Of a stretch of 64,000 nt of DNA, positions 50,115-58,879 are shown piece by piece; position 1 is the first letter of the stretch, and every line of letters starts with the position of its first letter. A program made the position numbers and the translations under genes. The notes under the pieces are model-generated. The model saw nothing but the letters and a program-made list of their open reading frames with translations, had not been told where the DNA came from and did not search any database. Source of the stretch: Arenimonas sp. SCN 70-307 (lineage in GTDB: Bacteria > Pseudomonadota > Gammaproteobacteria > Xanthomonadales > Xanthomonadaceae); contig NZ_MEDO01000004.1 in NCBI RefSeq assembly GCF_001724815.1, positions 31,973-95,972 of the forward strand, read 5' to 3'.

Positions 50115-51299
50115 ATGTCCCCTGAGTTGTTCGACTGGCTGGCCCGCGGCTTCACGCAGGCCAGCTACTGGCAGATGGCCGCCTACTTCCTGGTCGTGGT
50201 GCAGCTGACGATCTTCACCGTCACCCTGTACCTGCACCGCAGCGCAGCCCACCGCGGCGTCGACTTCCACCCGGTGCTGACCCACTTCTTCCGCTTCTGG
50301 GCCTGGCTGACCACCGCCATGGTCACCAAGGAGTGGACCGCGGTGCACCGCAAGCACCACGCCAAGTGCGAGACCGAGGAAGACCCGCACAGCCCGCGCT
50401 TCCAGGGCATCAATCGCGTGCTCTGGCGCGGCGTGGAGCTCTACCAGAGCGCGCGCAACGACAAGGACATGCTCGAGAAGTACGGCAAGGGCTCGCCGGA
50501 CGACTGGATCGAACGCAAGCTCTACACCGCGCACCCGTCCTGGGGCCCGAGCCTGATGCTGTTCATCAACCTCGCCCTGTTCGGAATCCCGGGCATCGCG
50601 ATCTGGGCGCTGCAGATGGCCTGGATCCCGTTCTGGGCCGCCGGCGTCATCAACGGCCTGGGCCACTGGTGGGGCTACCGCAACTTCGATACCGCCGACA
50701 CCGCCACCAACCTCACCCCGTGGGCGTTCTGGGTGGGCGGCGAGGAGCTGCACAACAACCACCACGCCTTCCCGAGCTCGGCCAAGTTCGCGCTGCGCCG
50801 GTACGAGTTCGACATCGGCTGGACCGTGATCCGCGGCCTGCAGGCCCTGGGCCTGGCCAAGGTGCTGCGCGTGGCGCCGGAACTCGACGTGCGCCCGAAC
50901 ATCCAGGTGCCCGACACCGACACGATGCGCGCGATGATGGCGCACCGCTGGCAGGTCGCCACCGACTACTACAAGCTCGTGCTCAAGCCGCACCTGCAGG
51001 CCGAGGCCGCCGACCTGCCGGGTCGCCTGCGCCGCGCCTTCCGCAGCGAGGGCAGGTGGCTGGGCGAGGAGCAGCGCGCCCGGTTCAGCGCCTGGATCGC
51101 CGAGCGCCCGCAGACCGCGCGCCTGATGGAGTTCCGCGCCCGCCTGCTGGCCATCTACGACATCAAGAGCGCCGAGGCCGAAGCCAAGCTCGAGGCCCTG
51201 CGCGCCTGGTGCGCCGAGGCCGAAGCCTCGGGCATCGCCCAGCTGCAGGAGTTCTCCGAGCGCCTCAAGGGCTACTCCATGGCACCCGCCCGCGCCTGA
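50115..51299 (+). CDS. Membrane fatty-acid desaturase (acyl-CoA/acyl-lipid delta-9 type)
   Basis: 394-aa di-iron enzyme introducing a double bond into saturated acyl chains, important for membrane fluidity. Three histidine boxes are present: HRSAAH (41-46), HRKHH (78-82) and HNNHH (213-217). Helical hairpins lie before the first box (about 20-40) and around residues 148-178. A C-terminal domain of about 110 residues (EAKLEALRAWCAEAEASGIA) is helical and soluble, longer than in minimal desaturases. No ferredoxin partner is adjacent. It converges on a small membrane gene across a family-A palindrome. Confidence 0.88.
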   Translation: MSPELFDWLARGFTQASYWQMAAYFLVVVQLTIFTVTLYLHRSAAHRGVDFHPVLTHFFRFWAWLTTAMVTKEWTAVHRKHHAKCETEEDPHSPRFQGINRVLWRGVELYQSARNDKDMLEKYGKGSPDDWIERKLYTAHPSWGPSLMLFINLALFGIPGIAIWALQMAWIPFWAAGVINGLGHWWGYRNFDTADTATNLTPWAFWVGGEELHNNHHAFPSSAKFALRRYEFDIGWTVIRGLQALGLAKVLRVAPELDVRPNIQVPDTDTMRAMMAHRWQVATDYYKLVLKPHLQAEAADLPGRLRRAFRSEGRWLGEEQRARFSAWIAERPQTARLMEFRARLLAIYDIKSAEAEAKLEALRAWCAEAEASGIAQLQEFSERLKGYSMAPARA

Positions 51300-51306
51300 G
51301 TCGAAA

Positions 51307-51375
51307 GAAAGGGGGTCAGGTTCACTTATTTCCCGGGGCGTTGCCCTGGGAAATAAGTGAACCTGACCCCCTTTC
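51307..51375. repeat. REP-like palindrome, family A (copy 4)
   Basis: 33-bp arms (51307-51339 / 51343-51375) with one mismatch, loop GTT. The core GGGGTCAGGTTCACTT and the ATTTCCC extension are the same as in copy 1. It fills the gap between two convergent genes, starting 8 bp after the desaturase stop and ending 2 bp before the stop of the next gene. Confidence 0.9.
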
Positions 51376-51377
51376 CT

Positions 51378-51662
51378 TTATGCCAGCACCAGCCAGCCCT
51401 GGCTGTAGAACAGCATGTACAGGCCGATGCGCAGGCCCAGCAGCAGGATGAAGGCGTACCAGCCCAGGTGCGAATGCGGCACCACCCGCCCGAGCGTGGC
51501 GCGCAGTGGTGCGAGCACCGGCCACAGCGCCCAGGTGAAGAGCTGGTAGACCGGGTTCTTCGACGGGTCGCCGGGGATCATCAGCCGCAGCACGCCGCGG
51601 CCGACCAGGGTCCACATCAGCACGGCGATCACGTAGCTCAGCAGGGTGTAGGTCGTCAGCAT
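51378..51662 (-). CDS. Small hypothetical membrane protein
   Basis: 94-aa protein with three probable membrane helices (about 5-25 YTLLSYVIAVLMWTLVGRGV, 42-58, and 68-90 WYAFILLLGLRIGLYMLFYS), a YggT-like size and pattern, but without the signature needed to place it there. The conserved-looking loop PGDPSKNPVYQLFTWALWPV precedes the second helix. Unknown function. Its TAA stop (51378-51380) lies 2 bp from a family-A palindrome. The terminator of the upstream symporter operon ends 20 bp before its start codon, so it needs its own promoter. Confidence 0.65.
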   Translation of the reverse strand: MLTTYTLLSYVIAVLMWTLVGRGVLRLMIPGDPSKNPVYQLFTWALWPVLAPLRATLGRVVPHSHLGWYAFILLLGLRIGLYMLFYSQGWLVLA

Positions 51663-51682
51663 CGTTCGATTCTAGCCCCATG

Positions 51683-51714
51683 AAAAAGGCGCCGGTGCAT
51701 CGGGCACCGGCGCC
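51683..51714 (-). terminator. Rho-independent terminator of the symporter operon
   Basis: Read on the minus strand: 11-bp perfect stem GGCGCCGGTGC / GCACCGGCGCC (51714-51704 and 51698-51688), 5-base loop, followed by TTTTT (51687-51683). A second hairpin, CCGCCTTCCCC / GGGGAAGGCGG (51722-51749), lies just before it. Confidence 0.88.
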
Positions 51715-51758
51715 GGTTGCACCGCCTTCCCCGGGGAGGGGGAAGGCGGCGTCACGCC

Positions 51759-53531
51759 TCAGCCGCGGGCGAGCTTGGGATAACGCAGCTCCTCGACCAT
51801 GTCCTTGGTCTCCTGCGACGGCTCCTTGGTCAGCAGGCTGACCACCACGATCGTGAGGAAGCCCAGCGGGATGCCGAAGATGCCGGCCGACACGTCCTTG
51901 ATGCCGAACCACGGCGTCATGCCCAGGAACTTCACGTTGATCAGGTAGTACAGGGTGAGGCCGAAGCCCACCAGCATGCCCGCCACCGCGCCGGCCTTGT
52001 TGGCCCGTTTCCAGAAGATGCCGAGCACCAGCGCAGGGAAGAAGGCCGCCGCCGCGATCGAGAACGCCCAGGCCACGATCGACAGGATGGTCGCCGGTGC
52101 GTTCGAGGCCGCGTAGGCCGCGATCGCCGCCACGCCCAGCAGCAGGATGCGGGCGACGGTGAGGCGCTTCTTGGCGGAAGCGTTCGGGTTGACCATCTTG
52201 TAGTAGACGTCGTGCGAGAGCGCGTTGGAGATCGTCAGCAGCAGGCCGTCGGCGGTCGACAGCGCCGCCGCCAGGCCACCGGCGGCCACCAGGCCGGCGA
52301 TGACGTAGGGCAGGCCGGCGATTTCCGGCGTGGCCAGCACGATCGCGTCGGCGTTGAGCACCAGCTCGGCCAGCTGCAGGATGCCGTCGCCGTTGCCGTT
52401 GGCCGCGCAGCCCTTCACCACTTCCATCGCGTTGGTGGCGTCGCAGATCGACACCAGGCCCACCTTCGACCACGAAGCCACCCAGGCCGGGAGCGTGGCG
52501 ATGGACTGCCCGATCACGTTGGAATAGACCTCGAGCTTGGCGAAGGCCGCATAGGCCGGCGCGGTGAAGTACAGCAGGAAGATGAAGAACAGGCTCCAGC
52601 CCACCGACTTGCGGGCCTCCTTCACGCTCGGGGTGGTGAAGAAGCGCATCAGGATGTGCGGCAGCGCGGCGGTGCCCACCATCAGGCAGAACGTCAGCGC
52701 CATGAAATTGACGATGTCGTTCTTCACGAAGGGCGTGGCGTGGCCGGCGGTGACGCCCAGCTGCTGCTCGAGCGTGCCGATCTGCTGCAGCACCTCGCCG
52801 TAGGCCAGCTGCGGCACCGGGTTGCCGGTGACCTTGATCGACAGCCAGACCACCGGGACCAGGTAGGCGATGATGAGCACGATGTACTGCGCCACCTGCG
52901 TCCAGGTCACCGCGCGCATGCCGCCCAGCAGCGAGCACACCAGCACGCCCACCAGGCCCACCCACACGCCGGTGGCCAGGTCGATGCCCAGGAAGCGGCT
53001 GGTGATGATGCCGGCGCCGTAGATCTGCGCGATCACGTAGGTGAAGCTGGCCGTGATGGCGCAGATGATGCCGATGGTGCGCGGCAGGTTGCCGCCGTAG
53101 CGCGTGCCCAGGAAGTCCGGGATGGTGTACTGGCCGAACTTGCGCAGGTAGGGCGCCAGGAACAGCGCCACCAGCACGTAGCCGCCGGTCCAGCCCATCA
53201 CGAAGGCCAGGCCGTCGTAGCCTTGGGCGTAGAGCGTGCCGGCCATGCCGATGAAGCTGGCCGCCGACATCCAGTCCGCGCCCGTGGCCATGCCGTTGAA
53301 CAGGGCCGGCACGCGCCGGCCGGCGACGTAGTACTCGTCGGTCTCGGCGGTGCGGCTCATGATGCCGATCATCGCGTACAGGCCGATGGTGGCGGCCATG
53401 AAGATGTAGCCGATCCAGACGTTGGGCAGGCCCATCTGTTCGGCGATGGCCAGGGCGATGACGAAGGCGAGGAAGCCGCCCGTGTACATGCCATAGATTT
53501 TCGGGAGTCGACTGACGAAATCTCCGGACAT
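51759..53531 (-). CDS. Sodium:solute symporter, large subunit (ActP-like, VC_2705 type)
   Basis: 590-aa inner-membrane transporter with about 13-14 helices of the solute:sodium symporter family. Family landmarks are YYVAGRRVPALFNGMATGAD near the first helices, SFIGMAGTLYAQGYDGLAF, LGTRYGG, and GGMRAVTWTQVAQYIVLIIA. The pairing with the DUF4212 protein encoded 3 bp upstream defines the two-subunit subgroup found beside acs genes, so acetate or another short-chain carboxylate is the likely substrate. It is the third gene of the porin-small subunit-symporter operon, which ends in a strong terminator. Confidence 0.88.
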   Translation of the reverse strand: MSGDFVSRLPKIYGMYTGGFLAFVIALAIAEQMGLPNVWIGYIFMAATIGLYAMIGIMSRTAETDEYYVAGRRVPALFNGMATGADWMSAASFIGMAGTLYAQGYDGLAFVMGWTGGYVLVALFLAPYLRKFGQYTIPDFLGTRYGGNLPRTIGIICAITASFTYVIAQIYGAGIITSRFLGIDLATGVWVGLVGVLVCSLLGGMRAVTWTQVAQYIVLIIAYLVPVVWLSIKVTGNPVPQLAYGEVLQQIGTLEQQLGVTAGHATPFVKNDIVNFMALTFCLMVGTAALPHILMRFFTTPSVKEARKSVGWSLFFIFLLYFTAPAYAAFAKLEVYSNVIGQSIATLPAWVASWSKVGLVSICDATNAMEVVKGCAANGNGDGILQLAELVLNADAIVLATPEIAGLPYVIAGLVAAGGLAAALSTADGLLLTISNALSHDVYYKMVNPNASAKKRLTVARILLLGVAAIAAYAASNAPATILSIVAWAFSIAAAAFFPALVLGIFWKRANKAGAVAGMLVGFGLTLYYLINVKFLGMTPWFGIKDVSAGIFGIPLGFLTIVVVSLLTKEPSQETKDMVEELRYPKLARG

Positions 53532-53534
53532 GGT

Positions 53535-53804
53535 TCAGCCCTCCTCGGCCACGCCGAACTCGCGGTCCAGCCTGTTCATGTACCAGGCGTAGAACACGAT
53601 CAGCACCACGTAGATGATCAGCGAACCCTGCGCGCCCATGTAGAAGGCGAACGGGAAGCCGAGGAAGGTGATCGCGTTGAGTTCAACGGCGTAGAAGATC
53701 ACCACGTAGGTCACGACGAACCAGATCGACAGCAGGATTGCCGTGACCCGGAGCGTTCGGCGCCAGTACTCCTTGCGCCTTTCTTCGGTGATGGGACTAT
53801 TCAT
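53535..53804 (-). CDS. DUF4212 sodium/solute symporter small subunit
   Basis: 89-aa protein with two helices (about 20-42, VTAILLSIWFVVTYVVIFYA, and 50-75, FYMGAQGSLIIYVVLIVFYA). The N-terminus is basic and hydrophilic (EERRKEYWRRTLR) and the C-terminus ends NRLDREFGVAEE, both typical of DUF4212. It is thought to assemble with the large subunit. Start ATG at 53804; the stop is 3 bp from the symporter start and the start is 22 bp from the porin gene end. Confidence 0.9.
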   Translation of the reverse strand: MNSPITEERRKEYWRRTLRVTAILLSIWFVVTYVVIFYAVELNAITFLGFPFAFYMGAQGSLIIYVVLIVFYAWYMNRLDREFGVAEEG

Positions 53805-53826
53805 TGCTCAGGCCTCCGGGCGCTGG

Positions 53827-55155
53827 TCAGAAGCTGTACTTGACGTGCATGTGCAGGCGGCGAAGGTCGCCGTCGGCACCGCTCTCGAGCTCACGGTTGC
53901 CCCAGATCAGCTCGGCGCCGACGTCGAGCTTGGGCAGCGGCGAATAGATCAGGTTGGCGTGGAACGACTGCGAGGACTCGGTGACGCCGAGGCCGGTGAG
54001 CGCGGTCTCGTTGTCGAACTTGGCGGCCGAGTAGAAGACGTTGCCGCGCCACTTCGGGCTGAACACGTGGCGCCAGGCGACGAAGCCGCCGATGCCGTCG
54101 AGCGCTTCGAGCGAGCCATCGGCCGCGGTCATCGCGTCCGGGCCCAGGCCCAGGCCCAGGTAGCGGCCGATGCCCGGGCCGTAGCTGAGCATGTAGCGGA
54201 CGTCGTCGCTGGCGCCGACGTTCCACTTGCCCGACACGCTCACCGCGAAGGCGGTGTCGTCCTGGCTGCCGAAGGCGTTGGCCACCTTCAGCTGGCGCGC
54301 CATGCCGGCGATGCTGACGTGGCCCCAGTCGCCGCGGCTGACGTAGCGGGCGGTGAAGTCGGGCACGGAGTTGTCGTCGCTGTTGCCGCGCACGCCGGTG
54401 AGGTAGGACGTGGTGGTGGTCTCGGGGTTCTCCAGCGAGAACGACCACGGGCCGCTGGTGTAGCGCAGCTGGGCCTGGCGCACGAAAACCGTGCCCTCGG
54501 TCGGGCCGATGAAGTCGACCGCGTCGGGCAGCGAGGCCACGTCCTGGAAGTTCGACCAGGTCTGGCCGGCCAGCCACTTGTCCCAGCTCACGTAGGCGTG
54601 GCGGATGGTCAGCCCGTAGGTGTTGGTGGCGATTTCGTTGCCGAGCGCGCCGCCGAAGATGTCCATCTCGAGGTAGGCCTTGAGCTTGCGGCCGTCGAGG
54701 TCGGTGTCGGCGCCGAACCACAGGCGCGAGAACTGCGCATGCGAGTCCAGGTCGTTGCCGCTTTCCGGGGCGCCGCCGACCGGGATGGCGCTGGGCAGGT
54801 AGAACAGGCGCCCGGCGGAGCCGTCGGCGATCTCGCCGCCGTCGGTGTCGGTGACCATGGCATCGAGCTTGACGAAGCCGCCGAAGCTGAAGCGCGTGCC
54901 CGGGTTGGCCGCCGGCATGATCGGCGTGGACTGCAGCGGCTGTGCCGCCGGCGCCGGCGGCGGCGCGGCCGCGGCCTGCGCCTTCTGTGCGTCGAGCTCG
55001 GCCTTCAGGCCCTGCACCATCTGCTCGAGCTGCGCGATGCGCGCCTCGAGGTCCTGCGTGCCGGCGTCCTGCGCCAGCGCCTGGCCCGGTGCCGCGATCG
55101 CCAGCAAGATGGCGAGCGTCAGCGCGGGCCGCTGTTTGCGAGTGAGTTTGTTCAT
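53827..55155 (-). CDS. DcaP-like trimeric outer-membrane porin
   Basis: 442-aa porin. A signal peptide (about 1-30, ending QALAQ) is followed by an N-terminal coiled coil (DLEARIAQLEQMVQGLKAEL, about 35-60) that trimerises the pore, a Pro/Ala-rich linker, then about 16 beta-strands and a terminal phenylalanine (HMHVKYSF) for BAM. DcaP of Acinetobacter carries dicarboxylates and other organic acids. Being first in an operon with a carboxylate symporter, this porin probably lets the same substrate across the outer membrane. The ATG at 55153-55155 is set by the signal sequence. Confidence 0.85.
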   Translation of the reverse strand: MNKLTRKQRPALTLAILLAIAAPGQALAQDAGTQDLEARIAQLEQMVQGLKAELDAQKAQAAAAPPPAPAAQPLQSTPIMPAANPGTRFSFGGFVKLDAMVTDTDGGEIADGSAGRLFYLPSAIPVGGAPESGNDLDSHAQFSRLWFGADTDLDGRKLKAYLEMDIFGGALGNEIATNTYGLTIRHAYVSWDKWLAGQTWSNFQDVASLPDAVDFIGPTEGTVFVRQAQLRYTSGPWSFSLENPETTTTSYLTGVRGNSDDNSVPDFTARYVSRGDWGHVSIAGMARQLKVANAFGSQDDTAFAVSVSGKWNVGASDDVRYMLSYGPGIGRYLGLGLGPDAMTAADGSLEALDGIGGFVAWRHVFSPKWRGNVFYSAAKFDNETALTGLGVTESSQSFHANLIYSPLPKLDVGAELIWGNRELESGADGDLRRLHMHVKYSF

Positions 55156-55230
55156 CCTTCCCCTCCCGGAAGACCGAACCGTGGCCACGATGGCCGGCCG
55201 AGTCTGGGCGCGGCCCGGGGGTGCGGCCAT

Positions 55231-55273
55231 TAGCCATTGGTCTAGTGCGGGCCCGCTTTAGACGAAGGTCTAA
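55231..55273. promoter_or_regulatory. Two TAGNC-N4-GTCTA boxes between the porin and acs operons
   Basis: Box 1 is TAGCCATTGGTCTA (55231-55244) and box 2 is TAGACGAAGGTCTA (55259-55272), the latter within the perfect repeat TTAGAC-N4-GTCTAA (55258-55273). They are 28 bp apart in the 207-bp divergent gap. Binding of the LuxR-type regulator encoded downstream of acs is the most economical explanation. Confidence 0.6.
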
Positions 55274-55362
55274 TTGGGCCGGCGGGGTGGGTGTCCAGAA
55301 TGGCGGGCAGGCGAGTAACCTTTTCAATGTCAGCCGCGCGGCCCCGGGCCGCTGGAGCCCCC

Positions 55363-57324
55363 ATGTCCGAGCGCATCGTCCCCGTCCCCCCGGCCTTCGA
55401 GGCCGCCGCCGCGATAAAACGCGCCGACTACGAGCGTGGCTATGCCGAGTCGCTGCGCGACCCGGAGGCTTACTGGTCCAGGGTGGGCCGGCGGCTGCAG
55501 TGGTCGAAGCCCTACACGCGCGCCAAGGACACCAGCTACCGCCTCGAGGATTTCCACATCCGCTGGTTCGCCGACGGCGAGCTCAACGTCAGCGTGAACT
55601 GCCTGGACCGCCATCTCGCGGAGCGCGGCGACAAGGTGGCCATCGTCTGGGAGGCCGACGACCCGAAGACGCCGCCGCGGCGGATCACCTACCGCGAGCT
55701 GCACGCCATGGTGTGCAGGCTGGCCAATGCGCTCGAGGCCCTGGGCGTGGTCAAGGGCGACCGCATCACGCTCTACCTGCCGATGATCCCCGAGGCCGCG
55801 GTGGCCATGCTGGCCTGCGCGCGCATCGGCGCCATCCACTCGGTGGTGTTCGGCGGCTTCTCGCCCGATTCCATCGCCAACCGCATCGCCGACTGCGCCA
55901 GCAAGCTCGTCATCACCGCCGACGAGGGCCTGCGCGGCGGCAAGACCATCCCGCTCAAGGCCAACGTCGACGAGGCCCTGTCCAAACCCGGCACCAACAG
56001 CGTGGAAACCGTGCTGGTGGTGCGCCACACCGGCGGCGGCGTGCCCATGCAGATGCCGCGCGACCGCTGGTACGACGCCGTGGTGGACGCGCAGCCGGCC
56101 ACGCACGCGGCCAGGGCGATGAACGCGGAGGACCCGCTCTTCATCCTCTACACCTCGGGCAGCACCGGCAAACCCAAGGGCGTGCTGCACACCAGCGGCG
56201 GCTACCTGACCTGGGCCAGCTACACCCACGAGTGCGTGTTCGACCTCAAGGACGACGACGTGTTCTGGTGCACCGCCGACGTGGGCTGGGTGACTGGCCA
56301 CAGCTACGTCGTGTACGGCCCGCTGGCCAACGGCGCCACCACGCTGATGTTCGAGGGCGTGCCCACCTACCCCGACCCGGGCCGCTTCTGGGACGTGTGC
56401 GACCGCCACCAGGTGACGATCTTCTACACCGCGCCCACCGCCATCCGCGCGCTGATGCGCGAGGGCGACGCGCCGGTCAAGCGCAGCAAGCGCACGTCCA
56501 TCCGCCTGCTGGGCACGGTGGGCGAGCCGATCAATCCCGAGGCCTGGGAGTGGTACAACCGCGTGGTCGGCGAGGAGCGCTGCCCCATCGTCGACACCTG
56601 GTGGCAGACCGAAACCGGCGGCGTGCTGATCTCGCCGCTGCCCGGCGCCATCGCGACCAAGCCCGGTTCGGCCACCCTGCCTTTCTTCGGCGTGCAGCCG
56701 GCGCTGGTGGACGCGGAAGGGCGCGAGCTGCACGGCGCCACCGAGGGCAACCTGGTGCTCAAGGATTCCTGGCCGGGCCAGATGCGCAGCGTCTACGGCG
56801 ATCACCAGCGCTTCATCGACACCTACTTCAAGACCTACCCGGGCCTGTACTTCACCGGCGACGGCTGCCGCCGCGACGCCGATGGCTACTACTGGATCAC
56901 CGGCCGCGTGGACGACGTGATCAACGTCTCGGGCCACCGCATGGGCACGGCGGAAGTGGAAAGCGCGCTGGTCGCGCACCCGGCCGTGGCCGAGGCGGCG
57001 GTGGTGGGCGCGCCGCACGACATCAAGGGCCAGGGCATCTACGCCTACGTGACGCTCAAGGCCGGCATCGAGCCGACCGACGCGCTGCGCAAGGAACTCG
57101 TGCAGCACGTCCGGCACGAGATCGGCCCGATCGCCGCGCCCGACTGGCTGCAGTGGGCGCCGGGCCTGCCCAAGACCCGCAGCGGCAAGATCATGCGGCG
57201 CATCCTGCGCAAGATCGCCGAGGCCGGTCCCGAGGGCGTCGACCGCGGCACGCTGGGCGACACCTCGACGCTGGCCGATCCGGCCGTGGTGGACTCGCTG
57301 GTGCGCGAACGGCAGGTCCGCTGA
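55363..57324 (+). CDS. acs: Acetyl-CoA synthetase
   Basis: 653-aa AMP-forming enzyme activating acetate to acetyl-CoA. The ANL core is [20 protein letters not shown], with [10 protein letters not shown] (A5), [20 protein letters not shown] (hinge and A8), and the C-terminal acetylatable lysine in [11 protein letters not shown]. The propionate/acetate pocket tryptophan is in DTWWQTE. ATG 55363 has GGAG 10 nt upstream; earlier in-frame starts add a basic, Ala-rich stretch not seen in the family. It is divergent from the porin/symporter operon across two operator-like boxes and is followed after 2 bp by a response regulator. Confidence 0.95.
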   Translation: MSERIVPVPPAFEAAAAIKRADYERGYAESLRDPEAYWSRVGRRLQWSKPYTRAKDTSYRLEDFHIRWFADGELNVSVNCLDRHLAERGDKVAIVWEADDPKTPPRRITYRELHAMVCRLANALEALGVVKGDRITLYLPMIPEAAVAMLACARIGAIHSVVFGGFSPDSIANRIADCASKLVITADEGLRGGKTIPLKANVDEALSKPGTNSVETVLVVRHTGGGVPMQMPRDRWYDAVVDAQPATHAARAMNAEDPLFILYTSGSTGKPKGVLHTSGGYLTWASYTHECVFDLKDDDVFWCTADVGWVTGHSYVVYGPLANGATTLMFEGVPTYPDPGRFWDVCDRHQVTIFYTAPTAIRALMREGDAPVKRSKRTSIRLLGTVGEPINPEAWEWYNRVVGEERCPIVDTWWQTETGGVLISPLPGAIATKPGSATLPFFGVQPALVDAEGRELHGATEGNLVLKDSWPGQMRSVYGDHQRFIDTYFKTYPGLYFTGDGCRRDADGYYWITGRVDDVINVSGHRMGTAEVESALVAHPAVAEAAVVGAPHDIKGQGIYAYVTLKAGIEPTDALRKELVQHVRHEIGPIAAPDWLQWAPGLPKTRSGKIMRRILRKIAEAGPEGVDRGTLGDTSTLADPAVVDSLVRERQVR

Positions 57325-57326
57325 GC

Positions 57327-57989
57327 ATGCCCAACACGCCCACCATCCTGGTGGCGGACGACCATCCGCTGTTCCGGGAGGCGCTCAAGGGCGCGGTGTC
57401 GAAACTGCTGCCGCAGGCGCGGCTGGTGGAGTCGGATTCGGCCGAAGGCCTGCTGGCCAGCGCCGAGGCCCACCCCGAGGCCGACCTGGTGCTGCTGGAC
57501 CTGAACATGCCCGGCGCGCACGGCTTCAGCGCGCTGGTGCACCTGCGCGCGGTGCAGCCGCAGCTGCCGGTGGTGGTGGTGTCGGCGCGCGAGGAGCCCA
57601 GCGTGGTGCGGCGCGCGCTCGAGCACGGCGCGGCCGGCTTCATCCCCAAGAGATCCGACCCGGCCACCATCCGCGCCGCGATCGCGGCGGTGCTCGACGG
57701 CGGCCAGTGGGCGCCCGTGCAGGCCGACGCCGCCGAAGGCCTGGCACCCGAGGAGGCGCGCGTGGCCGAGCGCCTGCGCGAACTCACGCCCCAGCAGTTC
57801 AAGGTGCTGGGCATGCTCGGCAGCGGCCTGCTGAACAAGCAGATCGCGCACGCGCTGGGCGTGTCCGAAGCCACCGTAAAGGCCCACATGACCGCCATCC
57901 TGCGCAAGCTGGGCGCCAGCAACCGCACCCAGGCGGTGCTGATGGCCGGCCGCCTCGCCGTCGACCCTGAACCAACCGAACCAGGTTGA
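57327..57989 (+). CDS. NarL/LuxR-type response regulator (CrbR/ErdR-like)
   Basis: 220-aa transcription factor. The receiver domain (1-125) has D10/D11 and the phosphorylated D58 (LLDLNMPG), T/S in VVVSAREE and K110 region IPKRSD. The LuxR helix-turn-helix is QQFKVLGMLGSGLLNKQIAH followed by ALGVSEATVKAHMTAILRKL. Homologues next to acs (CrbR, ErdR) activate acs with the kinase CrbS/MxtR; that kinase is not in the window. Its last residues (EPTEPG) and TGA stop are encoded by a RAYT-associated repeat (57978-57996), so the native C-terminus was probably altered. Confidence 0.85.
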   Translation: MPNTPTILVADDHPLFREALKGAVSKLLPQARLVESDSAEGLLASAEAHPEADLVLLDLNMPGAHGFSALVHLRAVQPQLPVVVVSAREEPSVVRRALEHGAAGFIPKRSDPATIRAAIAAVLDGGQWAPVQADAAEGLAPEEARVAERLRELTPQQFKVLGMLGSGLLNKQIAHALGVSEATVKAHMTAILRKLGASNRTQAVLMAGRLAVDPEPTEPG

Positions 57990-58015
57990 TTTTATCGAAC
58001 CAGGTTCATTTTATT
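57978..58015. repeat. Left inverted repeat pair of the RAYT element (family C)
   Basis: Two direct copies of a 19-bp unit: GAACCAGGTTGATTTTATC (57978-57996) and a two-mismatch copy (57997-58015). The first is an exact inverted match to 58830-58848 and 58861-58879 on the other side of the transposase gene. The left copy contains the stop of the acs-linked regulator (57987-57989); the right copy contains the stop of the transposase (58006-58008). Confidence 0.85.
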
Positions 58016-58710
58016 GCGCGGCGTCGGGTGGATTTGGGCCGGCCTCTGGCCCGCGTACTTGCCACCCGCCCGAGCAGCTGTCCGATCTGGAGTTGGAATG
58101 ACGGGCTACCCCAGGCGCGGCCCTGGTTGGTGCTGCGGGTGAGGGCATCGCGCTGCTGGTCGGTGATGCCTTCCGCAACAAGCGCCCTATAGGCGCGCCA
58201 CCGCTCGTTCGCGTCCGCCGCCAGCGCAAGGTAGACCGGGTGCGGCTGCACCAGCGGGTCGATCCTTCCCTGCGCATTGAAGTGATAGCTCGACCAGCGG
58301 TACATCCCCGGGTGCGGCACCATCCCCGCACGCACCGGGTTGAGTTCGATGTAGCGCTGGCAGGCCAGCAAGTAGTCGTCGGAGCCTACAAGGCAGGAGC
58401 GGAAGCGCCCCTCCCACAGCGTGCCGGTCCGCTGGTGGCAGGCGTTGAAGTACCTGACGTAGCGCGTGCCCAGCTGCTGCATCATCCGGCTGGTAGCCCC
58501 GTCCTCCTGCGGCGTGACCAGCAGGTGCACGTGGTTGGTCATCAGGACGTAGGCGTGGATGCGGCAGCCTGCCTGCTTCGCCGCCAGCGCCAGTTCGTCC
58601 AGGTATCTCCAGTAGTTGGCGCCGTGGACGAAGCAGGGGGCGCGATTCACGCCCCGCTGGATGATGTGGTTCGGGATGTGCGCGAGATCGAGTCGTGGGA
58701 TGGCGGGCAT
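58006..58710 (-). CDS. REP-associated tyrosine transposase (RAYT, Y1/IS200-like)
   Basis: 234-aa single-strand DNA nuclease. The Y1 fold is complete: PRLDLAHIPNHIIQRGVNRA at the N-terminus, the HUH histidines in HAYVLMTNHVHLL (H60, H62), and candidate nucleophile tyrosines in GTRYVRYFNA (Y84/Y87). The C-terminal extension (GRPKSTRRRAIK) is basic, as in RAYTs. ATG 58708-58710 is preferred to 58746 since family members begin M-P-x-x-P-R. The TGA stop is inside its own terminal repeat. It probably moves the family-C repeats; a link to families A, B and D is not shown. Confidence 0.9.
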   Translation of the reverse strand: MPAIPRLDLAHIPNHIIQRGVNRAPCFVHGANYWRYLDELALAAKQAGCRIHAYVLMTNHVHLLVTPQEDGATSRMMQQLGTRYVRYFNACHQRTGTLWEGRFRSCLVGSDDYLLACQRYIELNPVRAGMVPHPGMYRWSSYHFNAQGRIDPLVQPHPVYLALAADANERWRAYRALVAEGITDQQRDALTRSTNQGRAWGSPSFQLQIGQLLGRVASTRARGRPKSTRRRAIK

Positions 58711-58829
58711 GGCGCGGGCCTTGTGGCGGACCACCATTCCACTCAACGGCTCGGCCCGCCGGGCTCCGCCTTTTCATCAACGTGGCGTCGGCGCCAATCC
58801 CTTCCTGCCCCAAGAAACAAACCTGGTTG

Positions 58830-58879
58830 GATAAAATCAACCTGGTTCATTTGGTTCAGCGATAAAATCAACCTGGTTC
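58830..58879. repeat. Right inverted repeat pair of the RAYT element (family C)
   Basis: Two exact direct copies of GATAAAATCAACCTGGTTC (58830-58848 and 58861-58879), separated by 12 bp. The outer copy provides two bases of the TGA stop (58878-58880) of the next gene on the minus strand. Confidence 0.88.

Larger units (their letters stand above)
57978..58879 (-). mobile_element. RAYT element with terminal inverted repeats
   Basis: 902-bp unit bounded by exact 19-bp inverted repeats (57978-57996 / 58861-58879), each doubled by a second copy on the inner side, enclosing one REP-associated tyrosine transposase gene. RAYTs process REP hairpins as single strands. Clear terminal inverted repeats around the gene are unusual for them and make this look like a self-contained mobile unit. 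Both flanking genes stop inside the repeats. Confidence 0.7.

Noticed and set aside
57978..58879. CRISPR-like repeat array
   Set aside because: The 19-bp repeats come as one pair at each side in opposite orientations around a transposase gene; there are no regular spacers and no cas genes.
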